A DNA stretch of 64,000 nt from Perkinsus olseni (taxonomy: Eukaryota; Perkinsozoa; Perkinsida; Perkinsidae). Under the pieces are notes generated by a model that saw nothing but the letters and a program-made list of their open reading frames with translations, ran no database searches and was not told where the DNA came from. The stretch spans positions 1 to 64,000 of the forward strand of contig JABANP010000171.1 of assembly GCA_013115135.1 (NCBI GenBank), written 5' to 3'. The first letter of the stretch is position 1. Every line of letters starts with the position of its first letter. Positions 55,886-64,000 of this stretch are shown here, piece by piece. A program made the position numbers and the translations under genes.

Positions 55886-58729
55886 TCATCCGAAACCTTT
55901 ATTCTCGCCATGATGCCATCCCGCAGCGAAACACAGATGAGCCAGAGTCTTGGCGATCAGCGACATGTAGGCGGGGTCCACGTCTGAATGGTTGCTCAAG
56001 TTAGCTCGGAGTCTGGTTGCACAATGCGTGAAGTCTTTGGGTGTCGGGTAAACTCCCCAGGCAAAACACAGGAGCATCACCTGAGCGTGCAGACGCCCCT
56101 CTTGAAGGGAACGGAAGAGTGACAGCAGCCCAGCGCTGGCACGTCGACTTGGTCGCACACCTTTCGTTCGCAGCACCCAGCAGCAGGCCAGAAAAGGTTC
56201 GACCAGCCGCGAGGGCGCTGACGGGCCGAACGGCACGATCGTCTCCACTAAGCGCTCCAGGCGAGAGAGATCATCGACAGACGAAGTTGCAACGGCGAGG
56301 GCCTCAACATCGTGAGGAGACCATCTCTTCGCAGCACGATTAGCAGCTGGCTCGGTTGGTTCAACGCTGACGCTTTCGGCGGACCGCGAGGTCACTTCCG
56401 CGAGGGCCACAGTTAACCGACAAAGCGCCTTGACGCTGAAGCCACCACACGCGGCCAGAGAAGCGATATGGTGTTGAAAGTGCAGCAAGGCGTCCAGCTC
56501 TGGAGGGCTGTGGACGGGAAGCAGGGCGCGTCCCCAAAGGAGGCGTGCAACGTCGCGCGGAGAAAACAGCTCGGGCGGTATTTCCACCTGATTGTCGTGT
56601 ACTATACAAGATTCCTCAGCGAGACATCAAACTCACAATCTGCGGGAGTATATCGAACCGCACGAGACGTTGGGCCTTCGATCGGCTGCGTTGTGGAAGC
56701 AGGCCTCGGTCACGAGCATCTCCGATGCTGTAGAGTACTTTGGCGAGTTCGGGCGCTGCCATCGTCGGCATGCTCTCCACCTAGCGAGAGGCTGCTTCTA
56801 TCGCTACACTCAGCAGGAAGTACGGGGCCTCCTGTAAGTGCCTCCAGCCTCGCGCCACTCCCGACGCAGCACGCACCGGAACTGGGAGGAGTCAGCGCCT
56901 TCCAGAGTTTCTTTCGCCGAAAAATTTCAACTCCCTCCCGTTGATATCCGAGCGGCACGCCGCACTAAGAAATAACAAAAGATTTCTACGGCTCCCCAGA
57001 ATTTGGAGATTGATTCAAGTCCGAAAAATCTTAATATTTGGGAATTTTTCAAAAAATTTTGGGAATTTGCGATAACGACTCTACGGAAATGCTGTGTAAG
57101 ATGGAAACACATACTGGCAACGAGATTCTCTCAAGCATTCCAGCGAACCGTTCCCAGGACTCGCCGCCGGACGACGGAGTCCGTGACGCGGCGGCGAGTC
57201 GGCCCTTGTCCGGAAAGACACATGAGCAGCTATCGACCCACAACTGCCCTACCATGTAGTCCATCAACGCCGCCAAGAGCTCTCTCCTCTCCTCAAGGCC
57301 ACGAGAGCTATCACAAGGCTGGCACACAGCAGACAAGACGCTCGACAGCTCCTGTCCATTGAAGGCTTCCTTCAGGCGCTTCTCCCTCAGCATCGTCGTA
57401 CAGTACCGGTAGAGGGACTTACTGTAGAACTCAGCCGTAGCACAGGCAGAGACAATATTGGCAACGTACTGACAGACGAAACAAAATCACCGATGAACGG
57501 TAGAGTCAACCGAGCTAACATCATTTCATAATGTCAGCCCAACAATTATGGAGGAATAGCAAGATTGCAAGATTTCAAGAAAAATGTCGTTTCCAGAAGG
57601 TCGATTACCAATGCAGCCACGTTGGCTGCGGCAAAATACTGCTAAGAGTGTCAGAAGAATTAGCATTCGAAAAATACCGACAGAGAACGGAGCTTGGGTC
57701 CTATCAACTCACGCTCTTTCAAAGGCTCGGTTTGCAGCTGTCTCGCAGACTGGTTTGCAAAGAGGAAATACTCTTTTCTACAGAAATCGCCTAATTTCTA
57801 AAGATGGTTAACGCCATTCTCTTTAATTTTTTTTTTTTTGAGCTAACTTTTTCTCTTCTTTTGCTGGCTTTCTTTAGATTTGCACCGTTGACCGTGTGCC
57901 AAAGAGTTGTGTACTAGCGTGGTTCCTCTAACGTGAATGATTTCCAGCCATACTTGGATAGCACGTAAGTGTAACATTCTCTTTCCAATCGCCTCGGCTG
58001 TTGTTCTAGCGCAAGCCCAAAGAACAGCAAGAGTGCGTCTCATCTCAGTTCCCACCTGCGGGTCCACAGCATCCTCCGTAAGATGCCTCAAAACACAGGA
58101 GTGAACTTTATTCATCGCCGGCAATCGGAACAGCTGTCGACATTCAGGACGTAGCCGTGAAAGTCTATGAAGGCCCGTGGCCAGATTCCTCGAGCTCGCC
58201 TGAGCAAAATGCGACGGTCGTCTAGTCGAAATCATGGCGAGTGCAACCCACACTACCAGAGAGGGTTCACTAACACTGCCCCATAATTCCTTAACGCGGA
58301 ATTTCGGTCAAGAAACGAGGTGTCGAAGGTAGCGCGTTGCACTGGCAACTGCACCTAGTGAGAGCCGGAAAGTGGCCGCTCTGTGTGCTACCCGGTAGTG
58401 CTGCTCTGACCAACGTTATTGACATGAGTATTCTCCTATGCGCTAAGGAAGCAAAAAGCCGCGATCGAGAATGTCCCCCTCGACAGAGGGTATTATACAG
58501 TAGTACTATAGCGGTACTATTGTACCCCTAGTTCAGCAGTAGTGATACTACTAGCAGTGGACAGTAGTATACTACACGTATTGCATACCAGACTTAAGGC
58601 TGACGGACTTACTTCCAGCCGGTGTTTGAGTAGCACCTCCACGATGCCCTTCCCAGAGCGTTTATTGTAGGCAGCATGAATGGCTCGCTGGATACAGTCG
58701 GACTGTGCTGAGGCGGCGGACACTACCAT
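55886..58729 (-). CDS. Helical-repeat protein (organellar RNA-binding type?), five exons
   Basis: Exons 58729–58613, 58199–57954, 57468–57115, 56780–56637 and 56587–55886 give about 520 residues with every intron in phase 0. The protein is a chain of amphipathic helices: TEMRRTLAVLWACARTTAEA, then YVANIVSACATAEFYSKSLY, then LARLLWGRALLPVHSPPELD-like and VEPFLACCWVLRTKGVRPSR units. Repeating L-x-x-x-x-W-A-x-A-type helices are typical of OPR/HPR or FASTK-related proteins that act on organellar RNAs in alveolates and algae, but no RAP domain is seen at the C-terminus. An in-frame TAG at 56783–56781 is not a stop in this model: it is the AG of the exon 4 acceptor (CCTCTCGCTAG). An earlier acceptor near 56832 would include that stop. 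Confidence 0.6.
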
Positions 58730-58890
58730 CTGCTCCTACCGGACTTTTCAATAGCTAAACCGGCGCTCGCGGGGAAAACCACACAGATCGAGCACGAGAA
58801 CTGTGGGCAGGTGCTCTTCAACCAGCGAAGTCTTCTTCGTCTTCCCTCTGCGATTGACCCAGCGAAGCTTCTGATAATGACTCTACAACC

Positions 58891-58958
58891 CTGCATGAAG
58901 CCCACGGAAACTGAGCACATCGGTGAGAGTCTGACCGAGCCGGCATCGCTGTTGGACC
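58891..58958 (-). repeat. Dispersed repeat family R1, copy 5 (fragment)
   Basis: Reverse-oriented fragment: GGAAACTGAGCACATCGGTG, then a diverged GACCGAGCCGG and GTTGGACC. Confidence 0.55.
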
Positions 58959-59399
58959 ACTCGCAGTGTCTTGAATTCAAAGGGTCTCTCTTTGTTTTCA
59001 CTACTTGCCTTCGCTCCACCCCTCAGCGCAACAAACGCTGACTGCTCATCAAACAAAACTCAGCCACTGAGCTCTTCAGTGAACGCCTTCATGTCCTCCT
59101 AGGAAGTCCTTCTAACAGCCTACTACCAACAAACGACTTTACAAAATCCACTGCGCACATCAGTTGCTCTACTGCCACCGCGAAGGCGCGATGCTACTTC
59201 CGATATTTTCTTCACTCAGCCAAGACTCGATCGAGTCACGATAGAGTTGATTCTGGTTAACACAGCGAAGCTGGATTGTCGGAGTACACCATCAGGACAA
59301 CATGATCACGCAACATCTCCTTGCCATGCACAGTATCACCAGCAACAATAACGAGCTGCTCAATAAAGGTAGTAACCACTGCATGTACTGTAATTACCG

Positions 59400-60151
59400 T
59401 CACTTCTTCACCGTCGTCGAAGTGTATTTTCCATCGGCGTCGACCGTCACCACCTTGGGCTTAGCATAAACCTTGGCCTCCTTGGACAGGACGAAGTACT
59501 TGCGGCACACATCCGAAAAGGACCAAATTTCCTTTTCTATGGCTTCCCCGACATACGGACAAGCTCTCGTCAAGGCCTTACCGTTGGCGCTTGCGAGGCC
59601 TCTGGGAAGGAAAATTTTCGTCTCGAATATTTCTCTTAATATCGACATATGTTCGCTCAGCGGGTCCACGCCTTGGGCCGACTGGAAGTTGACCGAACTT
59701 GAATTTGGCGTCACCGTACGGCTGGAAACTCCTGATCTGAGGCTTCTGGTAGTCCGTATCGCTGAAGACAGTAAAACGACAGTACGCGACGATCCTTCGC
59801 AGCGCTAGTCTTACAAGTCCGCGATAGAATGCCCTACGCCTATCCGTTTTTGGGCATGCTATGTAGCTCGTTTGAATGCCGATTTCCTTGTCGAGGAATA
59901 CTTGAAATTCCGACCAGGTCTCCGAGTTCTCTTCGCCTTCACTGTAGGTGCAAATGGCAGTCTCAATGCCTGGGAAGGGCTGGAACAAGGTCGACTTGGT
60001 CAACGGCGGGAACGTCTGAAAGTAGACCATAACTAGACAAAAGTGGAGAGTAGTCCCGCACGTTATTGGCAGCGACACCGAGAGGTAGGGTTGATGTGAA
60101 TATGACAGCCGCAGCCGACGCTTGGATGATGATGTGTTTGGATGCCGGCAT
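59400..60151 (-). CDS. Secreted-type protein family S1, member 4 (intact, three exons)
   Basis: Exons 60151–60062, 60015–59815 and 59681–59400 have phase-0 joins and give 190 residues. The N-terminus MPASKHIIIQASAAAVIFTS is nearly identical to members at 8.05 and 53.55 kb and looks like a signal or membrane-targeting sequence. Exon 2 starts TFPPLTK and includes AICTYSEGEENSETWSEF and the family motif SYIACPKTDRRRAF. Exon 3 includes GVDPLSEHMSILREI and WSFSDVCRKYFVLSKEAKVY and ends STTVKK. Compared with member 1 it is shorter at exon 1 and at the C-terminus. Function unknown. Confidence 0.7.
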
Positions 60152-60614
60152 GTGAGGGATTAGCCAAAACGCTGTAGAGGCATCCTGTGGGCTACTGCCC
60201 GATACTGCTACTGTATGATTGCTACCAGCAGCTGTAAGGACACCGGAACAGTCGGGATTGGTTAACTCTAAAGACATGCCCTCCGCTCAGCAAGCTAACC
60301 ATTGGGAAAGCCGACGACCGCTGCTCCTCGAACTGGTGGAAAGCAACGCAGGAGCAGGAAATGAATATTGTGCGAATCAAAACCGACCGCCCTGGGCGAG
60401 CGAGAGTCCTGGAAACGCGGCGGTCCAGACTGGAACGTCCAGTGGGTCATCGGAAATGAGCGTGATCAAAAATTTATCTCCCTCTCATCATCAGAGTGTG
60501 CTTGCTCACCCACAGACTTCAACGCCTAAGATGTCTATCCCTATTTCCTGCAGTTGCACGAAGCTCTCCCGATATGCAGTCTGCCTGAACTGCTAACTGT
60601 TTCGGCGGCCTCAC

Positions 60615-60710
60615 GGCCATCGTAGTGCATGGATTTTTTGTAAACCGGAAGTGCATTTTCCCCACGCACTCATCTCCTGTGGCGTTCTGGGAGTAATGGC
60701 GGATAAGTAT
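60615..60710 (+). repeat. Dispersed repeat family R2, copy 2
   Basis: Matches 34655–34764: GTGCATGGATTTTTTGTAAA, then CCCCACGCACTCATCTCCTG and GGCGTTCTGGGAGTAATGGC. It differs by small deletions in the first third. Confidence 0.85.
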
Positions 60711-61360
60711 CAGTTGGCACTGCCGACTTGGCAATGGTATCTTCGAGCGTGGAAGCCGAGGGGTCCAACCGCATGACGGAACGGGAAAGTGGGACTTTTT
60801 TCGGTTCAAAATTCTCAACATGTCTGGAAAAAAATTCCGAGGCACTCGACGGAGCGAAGCAGATCATGATGGGAACATTGGCGCATATCTTACTGTTCTC
60901 CCACCTCCGACGGTCGATTCCCACACCCTCATCGCCAAAGCACGTCGACTGAACTACCTGAGAAACTCGAAATCGATTTCCAAAATTGTTTAAAATCCAC
61001 GTCCAATTCTGAGGGAATAAGTTGTCCATTCTCCTGACCCGAGCAGAGGCTGCTTCCCGGATGGTACCCCATCCCAGAACTTGTGCCGATCAACTTCGGA
61101 ACTCGGATGGAATTAGGTGTATTCGACGCAGTAAGGCCGTTAACAAGACACTCCCGTGAAAGGTTGCTATTCACCTATCGCAAGCACCTCTGCATCATTC
61201 CGGATTCGACCAAACAATCGCCGAAGAACCAGCAGACCACCAGGAGAGGCGAGTGAGGAGGGCAGGGAGCCTCAATCCTTGTGAGGATTGGCAGAATCTT
61301 CGGAAGAGCCTTCCGCTGTACGTTCCGCTGGTGACCAAGGAACGTACACTCACCCTAACC

Positions 61361-61530
61361 GACAGGAAGCTTCTCTGGTTGAACGTTCCCCTGAGGGAAG
61401 CTTCTTGACAATCTGCCTGATTGCACGGCATGTCAACGCTACAGAAAGTCCCCAACTGAGCACATCGGCTTCGAGTCTAACTAAGCCGGAACCGCAAGCG
61501 TTGGACTGTAAACTCACACACAGACACACC
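61361..61530 (-). repeat. Dispersed repeat family R1, copy 6 (near full length)
   Basis: Reverse-oriented, highly similar to the 3.8 kb copy from AAGCTTCCCTCAGGGG through GTTGGACTGTAAACTCACAC. It extends slightly further on the AAGCTTCTCTGGTTGAACG side. Together the two copies define a unit of about 170 bp. Confidence 0.85.
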
Positions 61531-62029
61531 AGCCGATTGACCCCCAAGTAAAATACAGGGCAACGGTAGACGCATGATGGAGCGTGATGAACTGATATCT
61601 TCACCATGGCTCGCTCTCAGTGAGAAGCTCAGCGCGCCCTCAAGGAAGCTTCCTCTAAGGTCTCAACTCCGTCCTTGCGGCTTTACCACTCATCCCCTAA
61701 CTTTCTACAGGTATCAAGGTTCGGGTGATTGTCACAGGCGTCTCACATAGTCGAAACCTGTGAGTAGGCCTTCCTCTGGGAGACCACGAGGAGGTCTCCG
61801 AACACGTTCTCGCATCACTAAGCCACAACCCGTTCGTCTACTGGACCCACATTGCTGTATAGGAACCGATTCAACTGGTCTATCAGCTCAAGAAGCGAAA
61901 ACATGCCAAATGCCCATCAACCATTCACAGTCCTTCGACTACTTATTAAGATACAACGCAATAATAGACGCTCAATGGAAAGCGCATCCCCAGAGATTGC
62001 GGCAAAACACAGATAGTAGTTAATGATGG

Positions 62030-64000
62030 TCACGCAGTCGGAATATTATTAACCGTAGTTAACTCTTCCATCGGTACACCATCGCTCACATACCTGAAAA
62101 TCGTCATCTAAGTGGGCGAGCTCAGGCGCTCAGTCACTTACCGTATGCGCAGTTTCATCATAATGGGCTTGGCGGGCTCTGTTGTTTGGGTCACTGTCAA
62201 CTTTTGAGTCACCGTAGCGTCGGGCTGGACAGTCGGGGACGTGGCTGGTTCCAAAGTCAACCTCAGATACCTTGGAAGCACAACCAATATCGTCCACTGG
62301 ACCCACGACATACAGGAAGCGAGAGCAAATCGAAACGGAAAAATTATCTCAGAAAATAATTTTCCGACAGAAAATATTTCTGACAACAGTGGGAGTCCTC
62401 CACGGAAGTTCGTCGTCAACGTAGTCCTGGCAAAATCATAACATAACAACTCCCTTCCGCGAAAACTCAGTCGAGGCTTCGAACCAGAACACCGCCTCTA
62501 CGATCCCCCAGAAACTAACCGACGACGAGCAGCTAACAGGATCCTTACTTCGGTACTGCAGCCTCCAGTATGAAATCAGTCAGCGTCTTCTGTGAGTGGA
62601 AGCTGGCATCAATATCAACACCATCAGCTCTGGAAGTCACCGCAAAGTCCACGCGAACATCCGGGTTAGAGTATCTAAAACCACGACAAAGACTCTCGCA
62701 CTCAAATGATGCGTCTTTTGACCATAGTTTAGAGACCTCTGGAGAGCGATACTATTGTCACATCAGACAGTCTTATTGGTAGCCTCAGTAACCATGCCTT
62801 AATTGAAGGACTAGTCTCGCTAATATTGTAGTTCGACGTTTTAACACAGTCCACTTCGTTCCAAGTGACTTGAGGTGCTAGAAGGAACATCATCAACGTC
62901 AACCGTTCGTCCGTCGCAAATTCCGGCAAGCTTCGACAGGCTAGCCTCTACCAAAAATCGAACTAGCCTTGGTCGACACGCAAGGATATTTACGAAAGTT
63001 GTGGTATGGCACCTACGCCGTGATGGTTCGACTCTGGCTCGGACCAGGCGTCGGACTAAACACGTCCATGAAGCTCCCGACCGCTGTCGTCTGGGGAGCA
63101 GGCTGAGAAGGTACTGGTGCCCTCGCACCAGAGGGGCCCATCGAGAAACCGAGTGAATCAAGGCCCAGGCCACCTGCGATGAACTCACTGCAAGCAACAC
63201 CGAGCCAAGACGCTTACTGAAGGGATCTGCCTTCTTCGCCGGTTGTTGTTGCTGCTGTTGTGGTACCGAAGGTGCGGACACCGTTGGGGGAGCGGTTGAA
63301 GTAACCGCAGGCGGCATCCCCAAAATGGAGTCAAGATCATCGAGAAGGTCTCCTCCAGGTTGCTTGGCTGCAGTCGACGACGACGTCTGATCCGCTGGGC
63401 CTGCGAGAGGGCACATGCGTCCTCGCCAATAATCGCCACAACTACTGTCCCGCAGCTGAGACTGAGTTCCGAAGAACAAACGATAGAGAGCCCCTCAACC
63501 CTGACGATTCAGAAGGGTCCGCAGAGGCCCCACCCGACTGACAACCGAAGACCACCACATACCGGTCTCCTGTCCGAAGGAGTCAATGTCCCCCATCAAG
63601 TTGCCATTATAAGAAGTAGCGCTCGCCCCGACATTGGCCTCGTAGAACTCTTCACTTGGAGAAGGCTCACTGGGAAGGCTCGTGACTGATGGTACCTGAG
63701 AGGAAACGTAAGGCGGGCAGCAGCAATAGATTTTCGCAATATTCCTCTTCGCGCGCCCTAAAATTCCTTGTTGGATACGGATTACATCCGACCAAGCATC
63801 CACGCACAAGGAGCCTTCAGAGAACACCCCCACCGTCCCGTCCCAACTCACCTCATCGACGGTCGTCTCTCCCACTGGGAGATCTCGCATGGGCTCATCT
63901 CCCGAATACGGTGGTACTTTCCCCGTCAACTCCTTCCTCATGTCCTTGCTAGACAACGACAGCAACGCTGTATACCTGAACGGAGAGGGAAGGTCCCCAC
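62030..64000 (-). CDS. AP1G1: AP-1 complex subunit gamma (gamma-adaptin), 3' part
   Basis: Large subunit of the AP-1 clathrin adaptor at the trans-Golgi network and endosomes. The last seven exons are present: 63975 (or beyond the edge)–63852, 63695–63563, 63400–63218, 63173–63017, 62674–62549, 62270–62142 and 62093–62030; all GT–AG, phases consistent. The first visible exon matches the end of the adaptin trunk (YTALLSLSSKDMRKELTGKV). The hinge has an acidic-leucine DLLDDLDSILG and a glutamine run. The gamma-ear begins RTITAYSNPDVRVDF and includes TDFILEAAVPK, YLRLTLEPATSP and LTTVNNIPTA at the stop, all recognisable ear landmarks. About 305 codons are visible; the N-terminal trunk lies beyond 64000. 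The frame is also open from 63976 to the edge, so the first exon border is uncertain. Confidence 0.9.

Larger units (their letters stand above)
60152..62029. other. Mostly intergenic, with two dispersed repeats
   Basis: Holds repeat family R2 copy 2 and R1 copy 6 (listed separately). A minus-strand ORF at 61029–60670 contains protein-like sequence (NFEPKKVPLSRSVMRLDPSA, then TLEDTIAKSAVPT) with no recognised domain or splice context. Confidence 0.4.

Noticed and set aside
1..64000. CRISPR arrays, rRNA genes, LTR retrotransposons or a spliced-leader RNA gene
   Set aside because: No regularly spaced repeats, no conserved rRNA blocks, no paired long terminal repeats with reverse transcriptase motifs, and no spliced-leader sequence I could recognise were seen.

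Overview
This window looks like nuclear DNA of a protist with many short introns. Coding regions on both strands are split by GT–AG introns, mostly about 40–60 bp, that keep the reading frame, and the genes include eukaryote-specific cell biology: AP-1 gamma adaptin, an HSP10 chaperonin, a tRNA-Ser(UGA), an inner-nuclear-membrane MAN1-like protein, WW and SWIB domains, and a serine carboxypeptidase. Families of small secreted proteins without recognisable relatives, intron density and mixed base composition would suit an alveolate such as Perkinsus, but that name is an inference and not read from a marker gene.

Layout. 0–13 kb: a four-exon GNAT acetyltransferase, a MAN1-like protein, a small SAP-like gene, a decayed beta-rich pseudogene, the first member of a secreted family (shared start MP-x-SKHIIIQAS), an RRM-like ORF and a three-exon gene end. 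14–34.6 kb: a nest of segmental duplications. It holds a paralog pair of unknown function (14.6 and 19.1 kb), a tRNA-Ser, three nearly identical cysteine-rich secreted genes (17.6, 20.8, 27.6 kb) and a tandem duplication of about 6.7 kb (20.66–27.4 and 27.45–34.64 kb) carrying two copies of a four-WW-domain gene. The second unit holds a 490-bp foldback transposon (MITE) with a TA target duplication, and the first unit shows the empty site. The second unit ends at a 10-N assembly gap. 34.7–44.7 kb: sparse, with an HSP10 gene, a broken secreted-family copy and a triple-SWIB gene. 45–64 kb: denser, with a 13-exon serine carboxypeptidase, a large secreted beta-rich protein with a frame break, a broken and an intact secreted-family member, a PUB-like gene, a five-exon helical-repeat protein, and the 3' part of AP-1 gamma running off the right edge.

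The genes do not form operons. The coherent themes are secretion and trafficking (AP-1 gamma, serine carboxypeptidase, several families with signal peptides) and local gene-family growth by tandem duplication followed by decay. Exon models were built by hand from splice signals and phase continuity. Functions of the lineage-specific families are unknown.
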